A DNA stretch of 40,055 nucleotides from Clostridiales bacterium UBA1701 (GCA_002320035.1 DCJL01000023.1:1-40055); one strand, 5' to 3'. Numbered from the stretch's first letter, positions 15,905 through 23,501 are shown. A program made the numbers and translations. Notes: generated from the letters alone by a model not told the origin.

Positions 15905-16645
15905 ATGGAGTCTAAAAAATCAACTTCTTATAGTTACAGAGTAGAAGATAGCGCTCAAAGGATTGATGATATACTTAACGCAAGCGATGATGACTATATC
16001 GATGATGGTAATAGCATCCCTTCCAGAGACAAACTCACATATAAAAATGGATACTATGTAAATGTTACAGCCTTATTCATTGACATAGTCGATTCTTCAA
16101 AACTAACGGATGGCCACAAACGCCCTACATTAGCTAAAATGTATCGCAGTTTTTTATCTGAATGTGTTGCGATAATGAATTCTTGGACAATGTGCAAGGA
16201 AATCAGCATTAACGGTGATTGTGTATGGGGCGTATTTGAAACACCCTATAAAAGTGATGTTGACAATGTGATTTTAGTTGCAGCTCAACTGAACAGTATG
16301 GTAAAGATCTTAAATTACAAACTCCGAAAGAAAGAGTATGACACAATATCTATCGGAATTGGTATTGACGATGGGCGTGCTCTGATGGTAAAAGCAGGAT
16401 ATTCTGGAAGCGGAATTAACGATGTTATTTGGATGGGGGATGTCGTAAATTCTGCATGTCATTTGGCCAATAAAGCTGGTAGAAATGCAAGAGAACCCAT
16501 TATTGTTACTTCGCAAGTATACAACAACTTAAATGAACACAATAAAGGATTGTTAAATAGCTACACTGACGGCTATGTAACACGATATGAAGGGGATATC
16601 ATCAGCTTAGATATGGAAGAATGGTATAAAGGAAACTGCACATGA
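15905..16645 (+). CDS. Second class III nucleotide cyclase (PycC-like)
   Basis: Predicted nucleotide cyclase of 246 residues, nearly a stand-alone cyclase domain and so the size typical of Pycsar cyclases. Metal aspartates are D60 in ALFIDIVDSSKLTD and D105 in SINGDCVWGVF. GIGIDDGRALMVKAG and MGDVVNSACHLA with N182 complete the active site. A 45-residue acidic N-terminal arm precedes the domain. The ATG at 15905 has GAGGT 7 nt upstream; the frame is open back to 15845 but overlaps the effector gene. It is clearly diverged from the first cyclase of this operon, so the two are not a recent duplication. It ends 80 bp before a terminator hairpin. Confidence 0.87.
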   Translation: MESKKSTSYSYRVEDSAQRIDDILNASDDDYIDDGNSIPSRDKLTYKNGYYVNVTALFIDIVDSSKLTDGHKRPTLAKMYRSFLSECVAIMNSWTMCKEISINGDCVWGVFETPYKSDVDNVILVAAQLNSMVKILNYKLRKKEYDTISIGIGIDDGRALMVKAGYSGSGINDVIWMGDVVNSACHLANKAGRNAREPIIVTSQVYNNLNEHNKGLLNSYTDGYVTRYEGDIISLDMEEWYKGNCT

Positions 16646-16724
16646 ATTCAAGTACGATGAAAAGCCGCTTATCTTCCTAAAATTTTTGCCGTTTACAATA
16701 AGCGCGCAGCTACCCCAGTTACAT

Positions 16725-16776
16725 ACGAAGCCCGGAAAATCTTGTCTCACAAGGCTTTCCGGGCTTCGTTTACATT
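16725..16776 (+). terminator. Terminator of the fic-cyclase operon
   Basis: Stem ACGAAGCCCGGAAA / TTTCCGGGCTTCGT (16725-16738 and 16756-16769). Its 17-nt loop contains a second small stem (CTTGT/ACAAG). It is followed by TTTACATT and lies directly beside the element A attachment core. Confidence 0.7.
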
Positions 16777-16788
16777 AGCAGCGTCGCT

Positions 16789-16794
16789 ATACAT
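16789..16794 (-). repeat. Element A attachment core, upstream copy (ATGTAT)
   Basis: Copy of the 6-bp core found at 9269-9274. On the minus strand sigK reads TCC TAT GTA and then hits TAG inside the element. Recombination at the core replaces that stop with TCG CGC ATC and restores the frame. Confidence 0.85.
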
Positions 16795-17089
16795 AGGAAC
16801 GGCTGATGCCGCATTCCTGGGCAGTCTCCCGCTGGGTTTTGGGCCGGGCCGCCCCCAGACCGTAGCGCAGCCGGATGATCTGCGCCTCCCGGGGGCTCAG
16901 GACGCTGTCCACGCAGGCGCGCAGGCTGCCGCATATCTCCGCGCTGCCGATGCGCTCGGCCATGTCATCCTCCTGGGCCACAACATCCATTACCGAAAGG
17001 CCGTTCCCCTCCCCGTCCAGATCCAGCGCCTCGGAAAGGCTCATATCTCCGGCGGTCTTGCGCAAATTTCTGAAATGCATGAGTATCTC
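16790..17089 (-). CDS. sigK: sigK fragment 2: middle of sigma-K (regions 2.4 to 4.2)
   Basis: One hundred codons of sigma-K with neither a native start nor a native stop. It starts with EILMHFRNLRKTAGD (region 2.4), continues with VLSPREAQIIRLRYGLG (region 4.1), and ends TQRETAQECGISRSYV at the helix-turn-helix. Upstream it is cut by element B at the AATG core (17089-17092). Downstream it is cut by element A at ATGTAT. A GTG at 17104 lets a frame begin inside the recombinase gene, but I treat that as incidental. Joined to fragment 1 it rebuilds CIENEILMHF, a hallmark of sporulation sigma factors. The EHNLRLVAHI and SRSYVSRIEKRAL motifs of the joined protein fit SigK rather than SigE. Confidence 0.94.
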
Positions 17090-18821
17090 ATTCGATAACC
17101 TCACTCAGCGGCCGGCAGTTATTCCCTTTCGGCTCAGTCTTCGCTTCCCCGATCTGCGGCAGCTCACATTTGCCCTCGTTTCCGAAGAGGTACATATGAG
17201 CATTCTCCCCGTCCCACACTATTTTTCTGACAAAGGTTTTTATCGCCGCCCGCTTCTGCTCAAGGGTGTAATTATCTATGTTTTCTCCAAAGTTTGAGAG
17301 CATATCTCGGATAAGGTCAAACTCAATGTCCGTCAGTGCGTTCTGTGTCGTTACCGCCTCCAGGTCCCTGATTCGGCTTTTCAGTGCCTCACCCTTAGTG
17401 TGCAGCTCGTCTATCTGCGCGAGTATGTATTGCTCCGCACTCGTTCCCGATGCCGCACCGAGCTTGCCGACAAGGGCTTTTATCGTTTTCTCGTTCCCAT
17501 CGAACTGTTTCCTGGCCTCGTCGAGCTGAGCATTGTAGTCATCGCGGCTGCGGCCTATCTGTTTTTTTGTCTGCGTTATCATCCGAGCCATATCTGTACT
17601 CTGACTGCCGAGTTTCTTTATCTCCTCGATGACCATTCTGTCGAGCAGGTTTCCGTTTGGATTTTTCATCGCGCATAGCTTACTCGTGCTGCGCTCCTTC
17701 GTAGTGCATAGATAAGTGTATGTGTATTCTCCGTCGGCGTTCAGTCGTGATGTGAGCTTCGGGCGCATATAGTCGCCGCAGTTTCCACAGAAAAGCACGC
17801 CGGACAGCAGTGCAACATTGCTCTTCGGCTTGCGGTAATTCTTCGACCTGTTAAGTTCGAGCATTTTCTGTACCTTTACCCAGGTTGCCCCCGGAATAAT
17901 CCCCTTATGTTTTCCAACTGCGACTATCCATTCGTTCATCGGCTTTGCCTGATTTCCCCTGCCCTTTGTCTGCAAGGTTCGGTTATACGCCATGATGCCG
18001 TGTTCACCGTCAAAGTCTTTCTTCTCAGAGTATAAGTCAACTTCATTCTCCGACAGATAGTTGTACGCATCGTCGTCTGCAATCATATACACGGGGTTCA
18101 TTAGTATGCCGCGTATCGCAAAGCGTGTGAAACGCTTCCCTCGCTTTGTCGTGTAGCCGTTTGACAGCAGAAACTCATCCGTCTTGGTCAGTGAGCCGGT
18201 TTCAATAAATTTATCAAATATAAGTTTTACCAGTGTGATCTCTTCTGGAATTATTTTAAGCTTGCAGGCGCGTGTCGTCTTACCGTTCATGTTCACTGAA
18301 GTGATGCTCTCGGACGCGTAGCCTGTCGGCGTGTTTCCGCCGAGCCAGCGCCCGGTCTTAGCAAGCTCATGCATGTTGTCACGTATGCGTTCGGCAATCG
18401 TCTCCCGCTCAAGCTGAGAAAACACCGATGCTATGTACATCATCGCGCGTCCCATCGGCGATGATGTGTCAAACTGTTCGCGTATTGAAATGAAGCCGAT
18501 CTCACGGCGGCCAAGATCATCTATAAGCTTTGCAAAGTCACCAATGTTGCGGCTGATGCGGTCAAGACGATACACAACGATCGCAGCAAAGTCTATCTTC
18601 TGTGAGTCATTCATCATCTTTTTAAATTGCGGGCGCTCCAGGTTTCCGCCGGAGAAGCCTTCGTCCTCATATATGAGCGCCGAATCCGCTTCCGTCTGCC
18701 CGAAGTTTACAGCAATATACTGTCGGCACAGCTCTATCTGATTTTCAATGCTCTCGCCCTTGCCGGTAAACTTTGATTTGCGCGAGTATATAACGAACCG
18801 TTTCTGCTCCCTGTCTTTCAT
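17088..18821 (-). CDS. Large serine recombinase of element B (SpoIVCA-like)
   Basis: Site-specific recombinase of 577 residues, predicted to excise element B from sigK. The resolvase domain shows FVIYSRKSKF with catalytic Ser13, YEDEGFSGGNLERPQF, VVYRLDRISRNIGDF and GRAMMYIASVFSQLERETI. The recombinase domain follows (TPTGYASES), then a zinc-ribbon (CGNCG, later CTT and CAM), then a coiled coil near 430-500. The ATG at 18821 has GGAGGG 5 nt upstream. The stop codon TGA (17090-17088) lies in the attachment core and comes from sigK sequence. In the excised circle the frame would instead run on for about 77 codons. A perfect dyad (ATGTTA-CGA-TAACAT) lies upstream at 18853-18867. Confidence 0.96.
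   Translation of the reverse strand: MKDREQKRFVIYSRKSKFTGKGESIENQIELCRQYIAVNFGQTEADSALIYEDEGFSGGNLERPQFKKMMNDSQKIDFAAIVVYRLDRISRNIGDFAKLIDDLGRREIGFISIREQFDTSSPMGRAMMYIASVFSQLERETIAERIRDNMHELAKTGRWLGGNTPTGYASESITSVNMNGKTTRACKLKIIPEEITLVKLIFDKFIETGSLTKTDEFLLSNGYTTKRGKRFTRFAIRGILMNPVYMIADDDAYNYLSENEVDLYSEKKDFDGEHGIMAYNRTLQTKGRGNQAKPMNEWIVAVGKHKGIIPGATWVKVQKMLELNRSKNYRKPKSNVALLSGVLFCGNCGDYMRPKLTSRLNADGEYTYTYLCTTKERSTSKLCAMKNPNGNLLDRMVIEEIKKLGSQSTDMARMITQTKKQIGRSRDDYNAQLDEARKQFDGNEKTIKALVGKLGAASGTSAEQYILAQIDELHTKGEALKSRIRDLEAVTTQNALTDIEFDLIRDMLSNFGENIDNYTLEQKRAAIKTFVRKIVWDGENAHMYLFGNEGKCELPQIGEAKTEPKGNNCRPLSEVIE
17089..17092 (-). repeat. Element B attachment core, downstream copy (AATG)
   Basis: AATG on the minus strand, in TCG-AATG-AGATACTC. 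The same four bases occur at 35859-35862 in GAA-AATG-TAAAC. Recombination between them gives ATA GAA AAT GAG ATA CTC, i.e. IENEIL. From memory, the Bacillus subtilis skin core is AATGA at the equivalent codons. Confidence 0.82.
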
Positions 18822-19189
18822 TTTTCCCTCCGGTTTTTATGTGATGTATATGATGTTACGATAACATAAAGTCTGCAACATTGGAAGTGTTTTATTTGCG
18901 CTGATTAACGTCGATGATCGGTCAAGGACTCAACATTGTAAAACAAATACCGACACCATATACGGTGGATAATTCCCCCATACATGTTGTCGGTATATTG
19001 CCTGTCATATATACTATTAATCCGCTTGCTTCCATCAGCAATCATGTCTAACGTTGGATACAGAAGGTACTTTTCGGTTGGATACCCCGCCTATTGTGAT
19101 GGAGCAAAAAACTCAAAGTACTCTGCTTGAGATGAGCGGGGTACTTTAAGCTTTTTATAAATTGAGAATTAAGCCCAATGTCTGGGTTA
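18822..19189. other. Non-coding region between recombinase B and the secreted hydrolase
   Basis: No gene is visible in these 368 bp. It holds the dyad ATGTTA-CGA-TAACAT (18853-18867), 32 bp upstream of the recombinase ATG, which is a candidate operator. It also holds a 9-bp perfect inverted repeat ATACCGACA / TGTCGGTAT (18947-18955 and 18988-18996) with a 32-nt loop, of unknown role, and the terminator at 19105-19147. I found no convincing sigma-E promoter for the recombinase. Confidence 0.55.
19105..19147 (-). terminator. Terminator after the secreted hydrolase gene
   Basis: Minus-strand stem AAAGTAC / GTACTTT with an inner GCT/AGC pairing, followed by GAGTTTTTT. It ends the transcript that includes acd-etfB-etfA and possibly the hydrolase. 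Confidence 0.65.
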
Positions 19190-19975
19190 TTACAGATACA
19201 GTTGAATCGGCATATATGTCATTGCATAATAGGGGTTCGTCGTATGATAACGCCCATATACATATGTCATATTTGCCCAGCTAACAGTATTTGTATAACC
19301 AAGCGTGTCTAATGTCCCGATATATTGCTTGAAGCTTGCCAAGCCGGGAGGAACGTTTACGCCGCATCCGAATGTCTTGAACGTAGCATTTTCATACCAT
19401 GCCTGATTGCCATCAAGGTACATTTTATAAAGGGCATTTGCGATATCCATATTCCCCTTACTGTGACCGACCAGCAAAGTGATTTCCGCGCCGCCTGCAA
19501 ACAAATCAACCAGCTTCTGTGATGCGACTTCAGGATAATACATTCCGGCCACATTATATGGACGTCCTATATAATATCCCTGCGGCCCCTCAGTATAAAC
19601 TGAGCCATCCCCCAGCCCGACGACAATAGCTGCCACAGGCTGATTTTTAATTAACGCGATATGTTTTGCAAAGGCTGCTGCACCTATTGAGCTGCTCCCT
19701 ACACCCGGGATTGCCAAAATGTGTACATTCCCTTGGAGAATCATCTCTTCGGCATCTTCGCCTACATAAAAAACATTCGTATTTGGGGTCATTACAACAA
19801 CAGAACCTATATTTAGCCCAAAAACACCCACTGTTTCTGTATTTGTCAGACATCCTGTGTTGTAATATGTGTTGTCAGCCACTCCAGGAGATGCAGCAAA
19901 TGCCGTTGATGAGAATAACACACCAAATAGCATCATGACCACAATAAGGCGTGCTGTTTTTCTGTGTTTATTCAT
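19190..19975 (-). CDS. Secreted alpha/beta-hydrolase-like protein
   Basis: Predicted exported hydrolase of 261 residues. The signal peptide is clear: a basic start, a hydrophobic core at about 9-22, and cleavage after STAFA near residue 27. The mature part has VGHSKGNMDIANAL near 169, a GxSxG nucleophile elbow with Ser172, as in lipase class 3-like folds. Aspartate and histidine partners cannot be fixed by eye. AGGAGG stands 6 nt before the ATG. It lies 45 bp after etfA in the same orientation and ends at a terminator. Its substrate is unknown; a role in releasing substrate for the neighbouring acyl-CoA pathway is possible but unproven. Confidence 0.7.
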   Translation of the reverse strand: MNKHRKTARLIVVMMLFGVLFSSTAFAASPGVADNTYYNTGCLTNTETVGVFGLNIGSVVVMTPNTNVFYVGEDAEEMILQGNVHILAIPGVGSSSIGAAAFAKHIALIKNQPVAAIVVGLGDGSVYTEGPQGYYIGRPYNVAGMYYPEVASQKLVDLFAGGAEITLLVGHSKGNMDIANALYKMYLDGNQAWYENATFKTFGCGVNVPPGLASFKQYIGTLDTLGYTNTVSWANMTYVYGRYHTTNPYYAMTYMPIQLYL

Positions 19976-20020
19976 AAGTACCTCCTGTAAAAACGTTCAA
20001 CATCATTCACGAATCGGCTC

Positions 20021-21010
20021 TTATCCCTTCAGCTCCTCAATCAGAGCCGCAGTCAGCTTCCTATAATCCGTCACCGCACCGTAGTGGGCTATGTCAAATA
20101 TTGGCGCATCCTCACTTTGATTTACGGCGATGATGCACTTGGCGTTCTGCATTCCCAGCTGGTACTGCACGGAGCCGGATATTGCCATGTTGAATATTAC
20201 ATCTGGCTTTACCGTGATGCCGCTTTGGCCGATCTGCTTTTCATGGGCGAGCCATCCGTTATCTACAAGCGGGCGGGAGCAGGCCATCTGACCGCCCAGA
20301 AGCTCTGCAAGCTCACGAAGCTGATTTAGATCCTCCTCGCTTTTAACGCCTCTGCCTCCGGCCACAACGATTCTTGCTCCGGCAATGGACTTTCCGGCAT
20401 TCTCCGCCGGGGCAGTCTCGATCACCTCGTAATCGGAATCGGCTTCCACAGTTACGGTTTCGCAAATCAATTTCCCTGAAACCCCGGTCCTGGGCTCGAT
20501 CGGAGCACAGATTTGGGGATGCACGGTGGCCATTTGGGGGCGCTTTTCAAGGATGACGATGTGAGCCAATATCTTTCCGCCGTAGCCAGGAGTGGTCTGG
20601 TAAAACACTCCGTCTTCGTCAAAGCCAAGGTCTATTGCATCGGCGGTAAGCCCGGTGCCCAGAGACACCATAATGCGCGGAGCCAGATCACGGCCAAGGG
20701 GAGTTGCCCCGTACAGCAGTATGGACGGCCCGTACTTTTCAACAAGCTGGGTCAGCGCCTTTTCATAGGGTCTTGCGCTGTACTCCTTCAATGCGGGATG
20801 GTCGGCAACTATGACTTCATCTGCGCCATAGGAAAACAGAGTCTCCGCAAGCTGACCGACATCGCAGCCCAGCAGCACGGCAGTAATGCTCTCACCGTTA
20901 TGTGCTTTCAGCTCCTGCGCCTTTGCCAGAAGTTCCAGCACCGTGGGTTCAAGGCTTCCATGCTCCTGCTCGGCAAATATCCAAATTCCTTTGTAATCGT
21001 CTTTTGCCAT
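20021..21010 (-). CDS. etfA: Electron transfer flavoprotein, alpha subunit
   Basis: The FAD-binding subunit of the ETF that takes electrons from acyl-CoA dehydrogenase. It has 329 residues from the ATG at 21010, which follows GAGGAGGG. An N-terminal part carries GIWIFAEQEHGSLEPTVLELL. The C-terminal FAD domain carries VAGGRGVKSEEDLNQLREL, CSRPLVDNGWL and QIGQSGITVKPDVIFNMAISGSVQY, which I cite only as family hallmarks. It starts 12 bp after the etfB stop. It pairs with etfB and the upstream dehydrogenase as one operon. Confidence 0.95.
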   Translation of the reverse strand: MAKDDYKGIWIFAEQEHGSLEPTVLELLAKAQELKAHNGESITAVLLGCDVGQLAETLFSYGADEVIVADHPALKEYSARPYEKALTQLVEKYGPSILLYGATPLGRDLAPRIMVSLGTGLTADAIDLGFDEDGVFYQTTPGYGGKILAHIVILEKRPQMATVHPQICAPIEPRTGVSGKLICETVTVEADSDYEVIETAPAENAGKSIAGARIVVAGGRGVKSEEDLNQLRELAELLGGQMACSRPLVDNGWLAHEKQIGQSGITVKPDVIFNMAISGSVQYQLGMQNAKCIIAVNQSEDAPIFDIAHYGAVTDYRKLTAALIEELKG

Positions 21011-21021
21011 GATGTCCCTCC

Positions 21022-21807
21022 TCAAATCAGATGCTCTGCCCTGAGTGCGTCCACCATTGCCCTGGCAATCTCGGACGCCTCGCCGGTAAAGTACACGGTA
21101 TTGGCGTTGCGTTTTTCGGGTTCAAAGACCTTTTTGGTAGAGGACGGTGAACCTGCCATTCCGGTACGGGAGGTGTCACAGCCCAGATCTGCGGCATTCC
21201 AGGTCGTGCGGGGCTTCTTCTGGGCACGCATGATGTTGATGGGCGTCGCGTATCGGGGCTTATTTATCTCGCCGCAAACGGTAACGGCCGCAGGAAGCTT
21301 TGCGCGAACACGCTGACGGACTTCGCCAAGATTTCTGTCGCAGTACACCCAGCCGTCCTCCACCTCAATGGAGGATGCAAGAGTGATCTGTGGGATGCCC
21401 AGATATGCGGCGACCGCGGGGCCGGTCTGAGCGGTATCTCCGTCAACTGCGTGGCGTCCGAAGAGAATAAGATCGAAGTCTCCGATCTTTTCCGCTGCCT
21501 TGGAAAGAACATAGGCAGTTGCCAGAGTATCCGCGCCGCCAAAAGGTCTGTCACTGAGAAGAAACGCTTCATCACAGCCCATACCCAGCGCCTTCTTAAG
21601 GGCCTCCTCGGCCTGGGGAAGCCCCATGGTGACCACAGATACGGTGCCGCCGTGCTTTGCTTTTAGCTGAAGCGCCGCCTCAACGGCATTGGCATCCAAC
21701 GGATTCATCATGCTCTTGACGCCGTCACGGCGCAGATTGCCGGTTTTGGGGTCTAGCCTTACATCATCGGTGTCAGGGACCTGCTTTATAAAAACCAGTA
21801 TCTTCAT
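21022..21807 (-). CDS. etfB: Electron transfer flavoprotein, beta subunit
   Basis: Partner of EtfA, 261 residues. It starts KILVFIKQVPDTDDVRLDP, the typical EtfB opening, with LDANAVEAALQLK near 39 and GRHAVDGDTAQTGPAVAAYLG near 120 as AMP/FAD-site motifs. Whether this ETF bifurcates electrons cannot be decided from sequence by eye. The ATG lies 3 bp after the dehydrogenase stop. There is no good Shine-Dalgarno sequence, so coupling to the upstream gene is likely. Confidence 0.95.
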   Translation of the reverse strand: MKILVFIKQVPDTDDVRLDPKTGNLRRDGVKSMMNPLDANAVEAALQLKAKHGGTVSVVTMGLPQAEEALKKALGMGCDEAFLLSDRPFGGADTLATAYVLSKAAEKIGDFDLILFGRHAVDGDTAQTGPAVAAYLGIPQITLASSIEVEDGWVYCDRNLGEVRQRVRAKLPAAVTVCGEINKPRYATPINIMRAQKKPRTTWNAADLGCDTSRTGMAGSPSSTKKVFEPEKRNANTVYFTGEASEIARAMVDALRAEHLI

Positions 21808-21810
21808 CTT

Positions 21811-22950
21811 TTATTTCACACCCATCCAACCGGAGATAACCATCTTCTGAACCTCGCTGGTGCCCTCGTAGATTTCAGTTACCTTTGCGTCACGCATCAT
21901 GCGCTCAACGGGGTAATCCTTGGAGTAGCCGTAGCCGCCGAAGAGCTGCACCGCACGATTGGTGACATAGGACGCGGTTTCGGCCGCAAAAAGCTTTGCC
22001 ATGGCTGCAAGATGGGTATAAGGCTCGCCGTTCTGCTCTGCATCGGCTGCGCGCCAAACAAGAAGACGTGCGGCATCTGTCTTGGTCTGCATGTCAGCGA
22101 GAGTAAACTGAGTATTCTGGAACTTGGATATACTGCGGCCAAACTGGACACGCTGGTTAACATACTTGATTGCCTCGTCAATCGCCCCCTGAGCAATGCC
22201 GACAGCCTGTGCGGCAACGCCGATTCGGCCGCCGTCCAGAGTTGCCATGGCGATCTTGAAGCCCTTGCCTTCCTGACCGAGCAGGTTTTCCCTGGGTACC
22301 CTGACATTGTCAAAGACCAGCTCGCAGGTGGAGGAGGCACGCAGCCCCATCTTGTTCTCGGGCTTGCTGATGGAGAAGCCTTCCATGCCGCGCTCAAGGA
22401 TAAAAGCGGAGATCCCGCGGGTTCCCTGTTCCTTGTCTGTCATGGCAAAAACGATGAAAACATTTGCAGCTCCCGCATTGGTGATAAAGATCTTGCTGCC
22501 GTTGAGCACATAGTGATCACCGTCAAGGACGGCAGTGCTCTTCTGCATGGATGCGTCAGTCCCTGCACTGGGCTCTGTAAGGGCAAAGGCGCCCAGCTTT
22601 TCTCCCTTTGCAAGAGGAACGAGATACTTCTGCTTCTGCTCCTCGGTACCGAACTTCATAATGGGCCAGCAGCACAGAGAGGTATGCGCAGAAACAATAA
22701 TGGAAGTGGTTGCGCAGACCTTCGCAAGCTCCTCGACCTGAAGGACATAGCCAAGCTGGTCGATGCCGCTACCGCCATACTCCTCAGGAATAGGCAGACC
22801 CATCATGCCCATCTCAGCCATCTTCTCAACACTTTCAATGGGAAAACGTTCGGTCTCGTCTATCTCCTTTGCAAGGGGCTTGATCTCATTTTCTGCAAAC
22901 TCTTTGAATGATGCCTGAAGCTCGAGATGCTCGTTATCCAGTTTATACAT
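21811..22950 (-). CDS. Acyl-CoA dehydrogenase (short-chain type)
   Basis: FAD-dependent dehydrogenase predicted to oxidise an acyl-CoA to the 2-enoyl-CoA and pass electrons to the EtfAB encoded next. It has 379 residues from the ATG at 22950, with AAAGGAA upstream. Family motifs are EYGGSGIDQLGYV, FALTEPSAGTDAS, FITNAGAANVFIV, GRIGVAAQAVGIAQGA and the C-terminal IYEGTSEVQ with the catalytic base Glu362, as in butyryl-CoA dehydrogenases. A perfect 16-bp palindrome (22981-22996) upstream suggests TetR control. Chain length and branching of the substrate are unknown. Confidence 0.95.
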   Translation of the reverse strand: MYKLDNEHLELQASFKEFAENEIKPLAKEIDETERFPIESVEKMAEMGMMGLPIPEEYGGSGIDQLGYVLQVEELAKVCATTSIIVSAHTSLCCWPIMKFGTEEQKQKYLVPLAKGEKLGAFALTEPSAGTDASMQKSTAVLDGDHYVLNGSKIFITNAGAANVFIVFAMTDKEQGTRGISAFILERGMEGFSISKPENKMGLRASSTCELVFDNVRVPRENLLGQEGKGFKIAMATLDGGRIGVAAQAVGIAQGAIDEAIKYVNQRVQFGRSISKFQNTQFTLADMQTKTDAARLLVWRAADAEQNGEPYTHLAAMAKLFAAETASYVTNRAVQLFGGYGYSKDYPVERMMRDAKVTEIYEGTSEVQKMVISGWMGVK

Positions 22951-22980
22951 AATCAAATTCCTTTCCAAAAATGTTATTAC

Positions 22981-22996
22981 CTGAATAGCTATTCAG
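22981..22996. promoter_or_regulatory. Candidate TetR operator 3, upstream of acyl-CoA dehydrogenase
   Basis: CTGAATAGCTATTCAG is a perfect 16-bp palindrome, 31 bp before the dehydrogenase ATG. It fits TGAAY-N4-RTTCA, the pattern shared with the two operators at 34197-34214 and 34343-34364. It has no T-run on either side that would make it a terminator. Confidence 0.6.
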
Positions 22997-23028
22997 TTTT
23001 TTAATTAAAAAATTTTACCTTCGGACGC

Positions 23029-23499
23029 TCACTCTGCTTCGCAGATGCATTGCCAGACCTCCGGCGGGACATACGAGGATACATCCTTGCCAAAAAAATG
23101 CAGTTCTTTCACCATGGAGGAGGATATTGCCGGCGTATCCGAGCGAAAATAGATTGTCTCCATGCTGGGAATGACCAGCTTGTTTACTTCCGCTACGTTT
23201 TCCTCATAGTTGTAGTCAAGGTTGTTTCTCAGCCCACGGACAAAATAGTCAATGCCGTTTTCACTGCAATATTCGGCAACGAGGGTGGTGCACACATCCA
23301 CTGTACAGTTTGTGATGTTGTCGCGCGCAAGGACAGCACAAATAGCCTCAGCCATCCTTTCCGCCGGATAAGTACGGCTTTTTGCCGTGTTAACGGCTAT
23401 AACAATGTGCAGCCGGTCAAAAAGCCGGCTCGCCTTGCGCACGATGTCATGGTGTCCGTTGGTATAGCAGTCAAAGCTGCCTGCATATACCGCATCCAT
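23029..23499 (-). CDS. coaD: Phosphopantetheine adenylyltransferase-like protein
   Basis: Predicted to catalyse the penultimate step of coenzyme A synthesis. It has 156 residues, as usual for CoaD. It starts DAVYAGSFDCYTNGHHDIV, which holds the nucleotidyltransferase TxGH motif, then FVRGLRNNLDYNYE near 92 and a C-terminal SSSMVKEL in place of the usual ISS(T/S)-x-(V/I)-R motif. It starts 3 bp after the stop of the alpha/beta hydrolase gene. A CoA-synthesis gene in an acyl-CoA catabolic locus is unusual. It is probably a second copy in the genome, because losing the only copy with element B would stop CoA synthesis in the mother cell. Confidence 0.88.
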   Translation of the reverse strand: MDAVYAGSFDCYTNGHHDIVRKASRLFDRLHIVIAVNTAKSRTYPAERMAEAICAVLARDNITNCTVDVCTTLVAEYCSENGIDYFVRGLRNNLDYNYEENVAEVNKLVIPSMETIYFRSDTPAISSSMVKELHFFGKDVSSYVPPEVWQCICEAE

Positions 23500-23501
23500 A
23501 T

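Larger units (their letters stand above)
9275..16794. mobile_element. Element A: 7.5-kb skin-like element inside sigK
   Basis: A 7,520-bp insertion bounded by ATGTAT repeats and splitting sigK between codons 210 and 211. It contains a large serine recombinase beside its downstream end, a 44-residue ORF, a 106-residue ORF, a tyrosine integrase, and a Fic / cyclase / membrane effector / cyclase operon. Removing it restores the sigK reading frame precisely. The right half is markedly AT-rich compared with the flanking chromosome, which suggests horizontal acquisition. It is independent of element B: different insertion point, core sequence and recombinase. Confidence 0.9.

Noticed and set aside
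16790..17089. The split sigma gene as sigE instead of sigK
   Set aside because: EHNLRLVAHIIKKY and SRSYVSRIEKRAL are SigK-like; SigE has ERNLRLVVYIARKFE and SQSYISRLEKR, and no spoIIGA is nearby.
18822..18900. A sigma-E promoter before recombinase B
   Set aside because: TATACATC resembles the sigma-E -10 element only in part and no -35 match lies at the right spacing; I cannot support it.
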